This document shows, one piece after another, positions 14,945-20,056 of a DNA stretch of 20,220 nt. The translations under genes and the position numbers were made by a program. Below the pieces are notes generated by a model. The model was given only the letters and a program-made list of their open reading frames with translations. It did no database searches and was not told where the DNA came from. The stretch's first letter is position 1; each line of letters starts with the position of its first letter. Origin of the DNA: a virus; the IMG/VR virus record IMGVR_UViG_3300030382_002811, positions 1 through 20,220 of that record; one strand, 5' to 3'.

Positions 14945-15316
14945 TTATAGCAAGCTGAGTAGTATCCAGATGAACATTGGTATGGCGGCTTGTTTCTTTA
15001 TGTCGTCAACCACACCGTCTCCGCCTTTAGCTTTCTCATCTATAAGGCGGTTTATATCTTTATGCTGAAGTTCAATATGCTTCCCCTGCATCTTCATAAT
15101 CTTTTCCTTGTCGGCTATTATCTTTTCATTAGCTTCGTTAATCTCTTTCTGTGATTTAACCTGCTTCTCTAAATTTATTATTAAGTCGCTCTGTATTTTT
15201 ATTACATCATCTGCCTCAGAAGCAAAAACAAACTGGCTAAAGAATACAATCAGAGACAGAATTATAAATGAAATTATCAGATGTTTCCAAAACCCATCAT
15301 CTTCATTTTTTGGCAT
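14945..15316 (-). CDS. Exported/membrane coiled-coil protein, 123 aa
   Basis: The N-terminus has a hydrophobic segment (about 12-31, ending FSQFVFASEADD) that looks like a signal peptide with an Ala at the cleavage site, or an anchor. A coiled coil follows (about 38-95, with LIINLEKQVKSQKEINEANE and similar heptads). The C-terminus is hydrophobic (PMFIWILLSLL), apparently a tail anchor. A protein fixed at both ends with a periplasmic coiled coil could act in lysis, for example a spanin-like bridge, but no lipobox Cys is present. It overlaps the upstream membrane gene by 14 bases and lies near the M15 peptidase. It is also where a small terminase might be expected, but the membrane segments argue against that. 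Confidence 0.65.
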   Translation of the reverse strand: MPKNEDDGFWKHLIISFIILSLIVFFSQFVFASEADDVIKIQSDLIINLEKQVKSQKEINEANEKIIADKEKIMKMQGKHIELQHKDINRLIDEKAKGGDGVVDDIKKQAAIPMFIWILLSLL

Positions 15317-15644
15317 AAGCCAGCTCTCCGTTAAGGCGCATTTCTTGTGTGTGTGCTTTTTTGTATCTTTCTTGGGCGTTTTTTAACTTTTCCCTTAGTT
15401 CTTCTTCTTGAACTTGCAATATCCGATACTCTTTTTTTGTTACGTGCTTTTCTTCCTTTGACCTTTGTATCTCTCTTTGTATTGGAGTGATTAAAGTTGC
15501 TATCTTTTTCTTCCTCTGCGCCTGTTCTTTTTTCTCTTCCTTTGCTACCAACCTTGCTATCCGTTTTTTCAGGAAAGAATTTCTTAAACCAAAAATAAAT
15601 AGAACAGCCACACATAACACCAAACCCCAATATTTAAGACTCAA
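15303..15644 (-). CDS. Membrane-anchored coiled-coil protein, 113 aa
   Basis: One N-terminal transmembrane helix (about 6-22, LVLCVAVLFIFG) is followed by a long, very basic coiled coil (Lys/Arg/Glu-rich, 30-105) with heptads such as EEELREKLKNAQERYKKA. In layout it resembles an Rz-type i-spanin. However, the strong positive charge right after the helix would favour a cytoplasmic C-terminus, so I do not call it one. The start is a TTG sharing bases with the upstream TGA (TTGA); no in-frame ATG lies near, and a GGTGG lies six bases upstream. It belongs to a run of membrane proteins downstream of the M15 peptidase. Confidence 0.6.
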   Translation of the reverse strand: MSLKYWGLVLCVAVLFIFGLRNSFLKKRIARLVAKEEKKEQAQRKKKIATLITPIQREIQRSKEEKHVTKKEYRILQVQEEELREKLKNAQERYKKAHTQEMRLNGELAYAKK

Positions 15645-16030
15645 TTAACCACCATGTCATCAACCTTTCTCTTTGCAGGCTCAACCTTCGTGAATTCCGC
15701 AAAAGATTTACCTTCGTTCTCCATGAAGAATTTAGTCACCATGTCACCTGAACGCTGTTCCGCAAGTGCAACTAACTTTCTATCGAAGCCCATCATAACG
15801 AAAAAGTTAGCCAACAGCTTTAGCATGAACAAAATAAATGGCAAATCAATTGACATTCCTGCCGACTTCATGCCTTCCGCTTTCTTCTTGCACTCATGCT
15901 TAGTTCCAGTTGGAAATTTAGTCTTACACTTTAAGCAAAGGTCTTGAGTGTAGTTGACCTCTGGTTTCTTTTTTTCATCACTTTTTTCTGTTGCGTCTTT
16001 GTCTTTGTTCTCTTCTTTTTTTACTTCCAA
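15641..16030 (-). CDS. Zinc-knuckle and hydrophobic-segment protein, 129 aa
   Basis: The first 30 residues are highly charged (Lys/Glu/Asp). A Cys/His cluster CLKCKTKFPTGTKHEC follows (C32, C35, H45, C47), a plausible zinc site. A hydrophobic stretch (about 62-82, LPFILFMLKLLANFFVMMGF) could be a membrane helix, and a helical, mostly basic C-terminus ends the protein. Translation starts at TTG (16030), chosen because GGGAGGAG lies five bases upstream and no ATG gives a better fit. I do not recognise the family. A holin-like role is thinkable because of the membrane segment and the nearby peptidase, but the charged zinc-binding N-terminus is unusual for that. Confidence 0.6.
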   Translation of the reverse strand: MEVKKEENKDKDATEKSDEKKKPEVNYTQDLCLKCKTKFPTGTKHECKKKAEGMKSAGMSIDLPFILFMLKLLANFFVMMGFDRKLVALAEQRSGDMVTKFFMENEGKSFAEFTKVEPAKRKVDDMVVN

Positions 16031-16102
16031 GTTTTCTCCTCCCTTTTCTATTCTGGTGAGCCATCCAAGTATCCAGCCAAATTCTCAGTAAGTCGTCATT
16101 AG

Positions 16103-16462
16103 TTAGTAAACCCAAATCACATCCTGCGTTTTACTCATATCAGAATCAACATGAATAAAAGTTTTACCGATACCAATTCTTCTAAAGTGTTTCATTAACG
16201 CTGGCAATATCTCTGCCCTTGCAATGCTCGTTTTACACTGTATGTCAGTTGCCTTGCTAATTAAATGACTTGATGTGTCCTTGCCGCCTTCCGCCTTGTT
16301 ATGTTTTTCACAACGACAACCACTATTTATTTTAAGCCCTATCCCTGCATCATCTCTTGCAAGCTGGAGCTTATTAACGTGCTTCATATTGATATCGTCT
16401 TTACCGCAAGAGCAGCGACAGGAAAATTCCCAACGAGAAAAGTTATCTGTTAAGTCACCCAA
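16103..16462 (-). CDS. Peptidase M15-type endolysin (zinc D-Ala-D-Ala peptidase)
   Basis: This 119-aa protein has the metal-binding layout of the compact M15A peptidase group (Peptidase_M15_3). SSHLISKATDI supplies H66 and D73, and FIHVDSD supplies H104, with an upstream INSGCRCEKHN block (45-55) and a terminal VIWVY strand. Such enzymes cut peptide cross-links in murein and serve phages as endolysins or virion-associated lysins. There is no signal peptide, so release would depend on a holin or similar protein. Extra Cys residues (15, 17, 19, 49, 51) may add a second metal site. The start is TTG, with GGAG eight bases upstream and overlap with the previous gene stop. A D-Ala-D-Ala carboxypeptidase role is the alternative to endolysin. 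Confidence 0.82.
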   Translation of the reverse strand: MGDLTDNFSRWEFSCRCSCGKDDINMKHVNKLQLARDDAGIGLKINSGCRCEKHNKAEGGKDTSSHLISKATDIQCKTSIARAEILPALMKHFRRIGIGKTFIHVDSDMSKTQDVIWVY

Positions 16463-16685
16463 TTAATTTTCTCCACCATTTTAATTTAAAATGTTTGCAG
16501 TTGTTGTCCTTGTTTTTCTTATGTGGACTGTCATAAATATTCCAGCAGGTTGCATGGTCATGCTCTTTCTTTGTATCGTGTTCACAATGTTCCGAAAACC
16601 TACCTATGTCGCCACTCCAGCTAAAATAATATTTACACTTTGAGCAATAAACTACGTCTGGACATTCCCTTAATTGTTCTTTCAA
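16455..16685 (-). CDS. Cys/His-rich probable zinc-binding protein, 76 aa
   Basis: This small protein is dense in Cys and His: C8, C14-x2-C17 (CSKCKYY), C34-x-x-D, H42/H44, C47 and C63 with H64. That is enough for one or two zinc sites. No catalytic motif is seen. Translation starts at TTG (16685), chosen because it overlaps the upstream TGA (TTGA) and AAAGGA sits six to seven bases upstream. It sits directly upstream of the M15 peptidase and overlaps it by eight bases. Its role is unknown; small Cys/His-rich proteins of this type are common in phage accessory regions and some bind host proteins. Confidence 0.65.
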   Translation of the reverse strand: MKEQLRECPDVVYCSKCKYYFSWSGDIGRFSEHCEHDTKKEHDHATCWNIYDSPHKKNKDNNCKHFKLKWWRKLIG

Positions 16686-16987
16686 ATACTATCCTTTCTT
16701 TTTATTTCCTGCTCCATTATTCCACCTTCGAGGCACTTTGCGTAATCATGTGCTGCGGTGACTTTTGCAAGTATCTTTTCTAACTCTCCTCTATCCCAAA
16801 GCCTCAATTTATCTGGCTTACCCTGCTCACCCCTTATTAAAAGAAATTTAACCCACATCCCCTTTGCCGTATCATTGGCTTTCTTTAAATGCAGGCATGG
16901 TTTTACTATTTTGTTTTCTAAAAGAAGTGAGTTGCCACCGTGAGATACTAAATATATAAGTCCAATCAAAGTGATTAGTGATTTCAT
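16682..16987 (-). CDS. Small secreted or membrane-anchored protein, about 101 aa
   Basis: The N-terminus (SLITLIGLIYLVSHGG) is a short hydrophobic helix, either a signal peptide or an anchor. A basic, mostly helical soluble part follows, with two cysteines (positions 31 and 85) that could form a disulfide in the periplasm. The start at 16987 (second ATG) is preferred over 16993 because AGAGG then lies about eight bases away. It is the first gene after a strong promoter at 17022..17050. I do not recognise a family. Being next to the peptidase gene and probably exported, it could help in lysis or in host-envelope modification; nothing in the sequence proves either. Confidence 0.6.
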   Translation of the reverse strand: MKSLITLIGLIYLVSHGGNSLLLENKIVKPCLHLKKANDTAKGMWVKFLLIRGEQGKPDKLRLWDRGELEKILAKVTAAHDYAKCLEGGIMEQEIKRKDSI

Positions 16988-17021
16988 TGTCATGTCCTCT
17001 CATTAAGTTTAGCATGACAAC

Positions 17022-17050
17022 GCTATATCATTTTTTTTAAGGCAAGTCAA
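17022..17050 (-). promoter_or_regulatory. Sigma-70-type extended -10 promoter
   Basis: On the minus strand TTGACT (17045..17050) and TATAGC (17022..17027) are spaced 17 bases apart, with TGA immediately before the -10 as an extended -10 element. Transcription would begin near 17015, some 30 bases before the ATG at 16987. It lies in the only clear gap between the two-helix membrane gene and the lysis-like unit. Confidence 0.65.
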
Positions 17051-17053
17051 TCA

Positions 17054-17236
17054 TTAACCCAAAAGTATGTACGCAGCCCACAGAGCCAAACCTAAAGCCA
17101 ATAGCAAATCCATCAAATCCATCATAGCAGAAACGCTATCTCTTGCTCTTGGGTATTCTCCTTTATACATAAAAACTATGTGCATAAAAACAGAAAACAT
17201 AAAAAAGAAAAACATTGTCTTTGTAAATGCAATCAT
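17054..17236 (-). CDS. Small two-helix membrane protein, holin-like, 60 aa
   Basis: The protein has two hydrophobic helices: residues 5-23 (FTKTMFFFFMFSVFMHIVF) and 39-58 (MDLMDLLLALGLALWAAYIL), joined by a short charged loop. Size and two-helix topology fit class II or III holins, and an M15 peptidase lies three genes downstream. Holins cannot be identified safely by topology alone, and other phage membrane proteins look alike. GGAGG lies four bases before the ATG. The gene follows the Cys-rich 77-aa gene by nine bases and ends just before a promoter, so it belongs to the preceding transcription unit. Confidence 0.6.
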   Translation of the reverse strand: MIAFTKTMFFFFMFSVFMHIVFMYKGEYPRARDSVSAMMDLMDLLLALGLALWAAYILLG

Positions 17237-17245
17237 AAGCCTCCG

Positions 17246-17479
17246 CTAAGGCACATGGCGCTCCTCTATAACCATGCGATTACTCTTTGCACAACGAGTA
17301 CAGTAATAGTTGCCGTTACGGTAGTGATAACGGTCAGCACCACCAATGCCACAACTCGCACATTTGTTTCCCAAGCTCCGTGTTCCAAAAGTTTTATCAT
17401 AGCTGCTCCTGTTCTTAATATACTTCTGTCCTTTGCAGAAGAGATTGTATTCTCCTGTCATGTATGCTTTGCTTGCCAT
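17246..17479 (-). CDS. Zinc-ribbon protein, 77 aa
   Basis: The C-terminal half has a clear zinc ribbon: C40-x2-C43 (CASCGIGG) and C60-x2-C63 (YYCTRC), with strands between. The N-terminal half is basic and rich in Tyr and Asn. Such small ribbons bind DNA, RNA or protein. AAAGGAGAGAAC directly precedes the ATG. The gene is first downstream of the non-coding block at 17480..17793, which holds a promoter-like sequence and four short repeats, so it may be the target of regulation there. I do not recognise a named family. Confidence 0.7.
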   Translation of the reverse strand: MASKAYMTGEYNLFCKGQKYIKNRSSYDKTFGTRSLGNKCASCGIGGADRYHYRNGNYYCTRCAKSNRMVIEERHVP

Positions 17480-17523
17480 GTTCTCTCCTTTAAGTAAGCG
17501 TGGTGTCGAGAGCGTGGTCAGTC

Positions 17524-17601
17524 GGTAATCTCTTATTCGGGCTATATAAATTCGGTTAATCGGTCAATCGAATGTAAACCGTTAGAGAGTCGGGTAATCG
17601 G
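17524..17601. repeat. Four GGT(n)AATC direct repeats, operator-like
   Basis: On the plus strand the words GGTAATC (17524), GGTTAATCGG (17554), GGTCAATCGA (17562) and GGTAATCGG (17593) occur within 78 bases. Their AATC cores start at 17527, 17558, 17566 and 17596, giving distances of 31, 8 and 30 bases, near whole helical turns (three, under one, three). The two inner copies overlap a promoter-like -35. The pattern suits cooperative binding by a small regulator, such as the ribbon-helix-helix protein at 18993..19148. This is inference. Confidence 0.45.
17541..17567 (-). promoter_or_regulatory. Possible promoter for the zinc-ribbon gene
   Basis: On the minus strand TTGACC (17562..17567) is followed after 15 bases by TATAGC (17541..17546), the same -10 as in the better promoter at 17022. 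The spacing is shorter than usual, so it is weak evidence. It would start transcription about 55 bases before the ATG at 17479. Confidence 0.35.
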
Positions 17602-17633
17602 AGTTCCGCATTCGATTTAAGGAATCATCGAGA

Positions 17634-17706
17634 ACCTTTGAGTTGGAATCGAACCAATAACAAATAGATTTACCGTCTATTGCTCTACCATTTGAGCTAT
17701 CATATT
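17634..17706 (-). pseudogene. Degenerate tRNA-like element, anticodon GTA (Tyr)
   Basis: The minus strand folds into most of a tRNA. The D-arm GCTC/GAGC has an AAATGGTA loop. The anticodon stem ATAGA/TCTAT has the loop CGGTAAA (anticodon GTA), and a 5-base variable loop follows. The T-arm has TTGG/CCAA around TTCGATT. Against a working tRNA: only 4 of 7 acceptor pairs form, the first T-stem pair is A-C, position 33 is G instead of the invariant U, and no CCA follows. Bacterial tRNA-Tyr also has a long variable arm, which is missing. I read it as a tRNA remnant or mimic. Confidence 0.55.
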
Positions 17707-17793
17707 AACGCCAAATGCAACGATAGCAGCTACTACCTCACGCTTTTTTGACGAGTGCGTGGCGACTCCCTGCTCTCACGCCCACCACAATTT

Positions 17794-18108
17794 TTATTTT
17801 AATTCTATATACGGGTCAACAAAATCATTCATCACATCATCCTGCAAGCTGACCTCCGTAGTCCAGTTTGCCTGTTGAATTGCTGCATCCACCAACCTGA
17901 GATTCTTGGCGTAATAGTTATATGCAGCAGTTACCTGTTGAAATGATACCTTCGGAACTTGAGCAACAACATTATCCACGTTCTCTGTGACGCTCTGCCT
18001 CTGAACCTTTACCTCAAACAATTCCTGAAGATTAATCTTGGACAACCTATCAACGTGCTGCTGTAATTCTTTCCTTCTTAATAATGCCTCCGCTAACTTC
18101 TTCTGCAT
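17794..18108 (-). CDS. Small helical protein, 104 aa
   Basis: The N-terminus (KLAEALLRRKELQQHVDRL) is a helical segment that resembles, from memory, the start of the DIP1984/septicolysin-like family (KLAEALxxRxxLQxxxxxL). The rest does not contain anything I can match, with a second helical part (QQVTAAYNYYAKNLRLVDAA) and an acidic C-terminus. There is no membrane segment or cysteine. AAAGGAG lies four bases before the ATG. It ends at the edge of the non-coding block, so it is the last gene of its unit. Function unknown. Confidence 0.6.
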   Translation of the reverse strand: MQKKLAEALLRRKELQQHVDRLSKINLQELFEVKVQRQSVTENVDNVVAQVPKVSFQQVTAAYNYYAKNLRLVDAAIQQANWTTEVSLQDDVMNDFVDPYIELK

Positions 18109-18127
18109 AAAACTCCTTTCTAAAAGA

Positions 18128-18496
18128 TTATCTTTTGCCAGCTTCCATTATTGGAATGTTGGCTTCTGTCGGAACATAAATTATTTGATGTATTCTGCCT
18201 TCCTGTAATGCTTCTGCAAACGCTCCAAGAAACTCCTGATACCTGTATTCAGGGAACTCTTTTGCAGCTTGGCCTACTACCTGTATTGCTTGCGCTCTAT
18301 GCTTAGATGCTTCCACTTCCGCCTTTGCCTGTTCAATCATTATTAATTTTTCCTGCTGCGCTCTCTTTAATTTTGCTTCACCAGATAAACCAGACTTCCA
18401 AACATTCCAGATAGGCAAACCAAACAACAATCCACCTAAAAGACATAAGACTACAACTACTAAAGCCAACATTTCTATATTACCTTTTTGATTCAT
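18128..18496 (-). CDS. Membrane protein with prohibitin-tail-like C-terminus, 122 aa
   Basis: The N-terminus has one transmembrane helix (about 8-28, LALVVVVLCLLGGLLFGLPI). A charged helix follows with AKAEVEASKHRAQAIQVVGQ, and then EFLGAFAEALQEGRIHQIIY and VPTEANIPIMEA. The last blocks resemble the end of SPFH/prohibitin-type proteins, but the SPFH domain itself is missing. The start at 18496 is chosen because AAAGGAG lies five bases upstream and it overlaps the upstream TGA (ATGA). It is coupled to a coiled-coil protein, so the two may form a membrane complex. What such a complex does in a phage is unknown to me. Confidence 0.65.
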   Translation of the reverse strand: MNQKGNIEMLALVVVVLCLLGGLLFGLPIWNVWKSGLSGEAKLKRAQQEKLIMIEQAKAEVEASKHRAQAIQVVGQAAKEFPEYRYQEFLGAFAEALQEGRIHQIIYVPTEANIPIMEAGKR

Positions 18497-18981
18497 AATA
18501 CTCCTTTCAACCATTGGTTAACATCATTTTGAAGCTCCACTCTTATTGGTAAATATTTATTTCCGAAAACTTTTTTCTTGTATTCTTTCTTTTCTTTTAA
18601 TCCAACAGGTATCCTAATCTCGAGAATCTCATTATACATTTCCTGAGTCCTCTTGCTTTCATCCTCCAGATTCTTTTCAATCTTATCACGGTATTCATCC
18701 TTAACCTTCGCAACTTCGGCTTGCAAAGTTTTTTCTTTTTCCATATTTTTCTTCTCATGCTCAATCTCAAGCTGCTCCGTCTTAATTTTAACCATGTGCT
18801 TAATATCTTCATCGGCAATCTTGCGGTCATTAACAAGCTCTTCTTTCTCAATTCTATGCTTAGACTTTAAATTCTCAACCTCATTAACCAATGTGTTGCG
18901 CTGCGAGTTCAGAGATATAATCTGTTCTCTTAATTTATCTAATTCAACTTTCTCATGCTTTGCTACAAAAACAAACGGCAC
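18493..18981 (-). CDS. Long coiled-coil protein, 162 aa
   Basis: Residues about 10-120 form a nearly continuous charged coiled coil (for example LDKLREQIISLNSQRNTLVN). A short basic, less repetitive C-terminus follows, with YLPIRVELQNDVNQWLKGVL at the end. The start is placed at GTG (18981) because GGAGG lies four to five bases upstream. A TTG at 18996 that overlaps the upstream stop is less well spaced. It precedes and is translationally coupled to the prohibitin-tail-like membrane protein. A structural partner role for that protein is a reasonable guess; no enzymatic motif is present. Confidence 0.6.
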   Translation of the reverse strand: MPFVFVAKHEKVELDKLREQIISLNSQRNTLVNEVENLKSKHRIEKEELVNDRKIADEDIKHMVKIKTEQLEIEHEKKNMEKEKTLQAEVAKVKDEYRDKIEKNLEDESKRTQEMYNEILEIRIPVGLKEKKEYKKKVFGNKYLPIRVELQNDVNQWLKGVL

Positions 18982-18992
18982 AACTCCTCCTT

Positions 18993-19148
18993 TCAAATTT
19001 TGGCTTTAATAAATTTCTCAATACTCTTGAGAATGAGTTGTTTCATTGAAGTGCGCTCACCAACCGACACCATCTTCAGTCTGTAATGGAGTCTCTTCGG
19101 TATAACAAGCATATAGACTGTATCTCCATCTGTTATTTTTACTGGCAT
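18993..19148 (-). CDS. Ribbon-helix-helix (Arc/CopG-type) regulator, 51 aa
   Basis: This short gene starts at ATG 19148, with AAGGAGG five bases upstream, and ends at TGA 18993. The protein has the ribbon-helix-helix layout: a strand (DTVYMLVIPKRL), helix A (LHYRLKMVSV), a Gly turn (GER) and helix B (SMKQLILKSIEKFIKAKI). Such proteins dimerise and bind short DNA repeats through the strand, usually as repressors. It overlaps the end of the Cys-rich gene by 10 bases. The repeats at 17524..17601 are candidate targets. The fold is recognised by pattern only; the regulatory role is inference. Confidence 0.65.
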   Translation of the reverse strand: MPVKITDGDTVYMLVIPKRLHYRLKMVSVGERTSMKQLILKSIEKFIKAKI

Positions 19149-19513
19149 CTCTTCCTCCTTCCTGTCTTAGTAAACATCCGATGTTCTTCTGGCAATAGTT
19201 TATCGAGAAATAGAGCCTCGCCTCTTGCATACTTCAGACACAACCTGCATCTACCCCTAACCCTATATAAAGTTTTGTGTTTATTATGCACACTTTCGTG
19301 ATGAGCTTGCCAACTCACATAAGGAGTGCCTCTGCAAAAATATCTGCCTGTTTTTATGGCCACAGGGCAATTCTCGCAAGAACCTTCCCCCTTATAAAAC
19401 TTCTTACACAGAGAACAATTATCCATCCCTCTATCTAAGCCACCTTCCTTCCAAATCCGCACCCACTTATTTCTACCGTTAATAGTAGCTCTTATAGTTC
19501 TTTGGTCGTGCAT
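19139..19513 (-). CDS. Cysteine-rich zinc-binding phage protein, 124 aa
   Basis: The protein has a first cluster C33-x2-C36, C46-x2-C49 and C60 (CSLCKKF, CENCP, then FCRGTPYVSW) with H71/H72 nearby. A second pair lies at C89-x2-C92 (CRLCLKY). The C-x2-C...CxxCP...C..TPY..W arrangement recurs in small phage proteins and suggests zinc binding, but I know of no fixed function. The start is the ATG at 19513, where AAAGGAGG sits three to four bases upstream, rather than the TTG at 19528. The N-terminus is basic. It precedes the ribbon-helix-helix gene. Confidence 0.7.
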   Translation of the reverse strand: MHDQRTIRATINGRNKWVRIWKEGGLDRGMDNCSLCKKFYKGEGSCENCPVAIKTGRYFCRGTPYVSWQAHHESVHNKHKTLYRVRGRCRLCLKYARGEALFLDKLLPEEHRMFTKTGRRKRCQ

Positions 19514-19524
19514 ACTCCTCCTTT

Positions 19525-19692
19525 TCAATTAGCCTTTTTCCAAAAACTCATATTTGACCCAACAACAGTGGCTTCTTCATAACCATTTTTAAATGCTGCC
19601 TGCGTTGTGTTGTGATAGATGCCTACAATCGCAACAATTCCAAACATAATAATAGCAACAACGATAACTATTACCCTATCGCTTGAACTCAT
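19525..19692 (-). CDS. Single-pass membrane protein, 55 aa
   Basis: This short gene starts at ATG 19692, overlapping the upstream TGA (ATGA), with AAAGGAG eight bases away. It encodes one strongly hydrophobic helix (about 7-26, VIVIVVAIIMFGIVAIVGIY) and a polar C-terminus with NGYEEATVVGS. There is no catalytic motif. Small one-helix proteins of this kind occur in early and middle phage regions as inhibitors of host membrane proteins or as anchors; which applies here cannot be said. Confidence 0.6.
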   Translation of the reverse strand: MSSSDRVIVIVVAIIMFGIVAIVGIYHNTTQAAFKNGYEEATVVGSNMSFWKKAN

Positions 19693-19883
19693 AAAATCAT
19701 CTCCTTTCTAATTCTTTCTGGTACAAATTTAACAATTCTAAACTTTTGTTTTGTAGCCCAACATTTAGCAGAGAAAATAGCATCTTTTTTGGTTTTAAAT
19801 GCACTTATCTTAAAACTTGGAAAGTATTGAGCATTAACCCATTTGTTATTCTCATATCTTTGTAATACCCAAACTTGCTTCAT
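19689..19883 (-). CDS. Small basic hypothetical protein, 64 aa
   Basis: This 64-aa protein begins MKQVWVLQRYENNKWVNAQY and appears to be a small mixed alpha/beta domain (strand, strand, then a helix KTKKDAIFSAKCWATKQKF and a final strand FRIVKFVPE). It is basic overall. The ATG is preceded by GGAGAGGTT. I do not recognise the family. It heads a run of small genes after a terminator, and its stop overlaps the next start. Confidence 0.6.
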   Translation of the reverse strand: MKQVWVLQRYENNKWVNAQYFPSFKISAFKTKKDAIFSAKCWATKQKFRIVKFVPERIRKEMIL

Positions 19884-19892
19884 AACCTCTCC

Positions 19893-19991
19893 TTAAAAGC
19901 GTGGAAGCTGGTGGATGCTCTTTATTAAAAAGGTTTTCCCTTTATATTGCGCTATCTCAATATACTTCACGCACACCCACCAACTATCCAC
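19893..19991 (-). CDS. Possible very small protein, 32 aa
   Basis: A GTG at 19991, with AGGA nine bases upstream, opens a 32-codon frame ending in TAA at 19893, directly before the GGAGAGG of the next gene. The product is basic with Trp and Tyr (DSWWVCVKYIEIAQYKGKTF). There is no overlap or homology to confirm it, and the length is close to chance, so it is only a possibility. It lies just downstream of the terminator. Confidence 0.3.
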   Translation of the reverse strand: MDSWWVCVKYIEIAQYKGKTFLIKSIHQLPRF

Positions 19992-20007
19992 TAATGGGTG
20001 TCCTATT

Positions 20008-20035
20008 CAAAACGCCCTACTCTCTATAAAGCGTT
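20008..20035 (-). terminator. Hairpin terminator after the partial upstream gene
   Basis: On the minus strand AACGCTTTA (20027..20035) pairs with TAGGGCGTT (20011..20019) as a 9-bp stem with two G-T pairs and a 7-base loop, followed by a short T-run. It lies about 20 bases after the stop of the partial gene and marks the end of that transcription unit. Confidence 0.55.
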
Positions 20036-20056
20036 GAGTGCCGAAGCACACACCCA

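Larger units (their letters stand above)
17480..17793 (-). other. Non-coding block between coding clusters
   Basis: About 314 bases without a supported gene. In minus-strand order it holds inverted GCGTG/CACGC words (about 17740-17790), a degenerate tRNA-like element (17634..17706), the AATCG-rich repeats (17524..17601) and a promoter-like pair (17541..17567). The leader of the zinc-ribbon gene follows. It is the largest such block in the window. Confidence 0.6.

Noticed and set aside
15303-15644. Rz-type i-spanin
   Set aside because: Layout is similar, but the strongly basic segment right after the helix favours a cytoplasmic C-terminus, and no o-spanin or lipobox partner is seen.
16031-16102. 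Upstream extension of the 129-aa zinc/hydrophobic protein
   Set aside because: The frame is open for some 20 codons (…GWILGWLTRIEKGGEN) but has no usable start codon, whereas TTG at 16030 has GGGAGGAG at good distance.
17524-17601. CRISPR-like array
   Set aside because: Repeat words are only 7-10 bases, with unequal spacing (31, 8, 30) and no constant repeat; no cas gene is present.
17500-17640. A second tRNA in the AATCG-rich region
   Set aside because: Some words look like D- or T-loops (GTCAGTCGGTAA, CATTCGATT), but no consistent set of stems could be drawn on either strand.
18653-19009. Plus-strand frame of 118 codons, Ser/Phe-rich
   Set aside because: It is the mirror of the coiled-coil gene at 18493..18981; composition is that of an antisense shadow and no good ribosome binding site precedes it.
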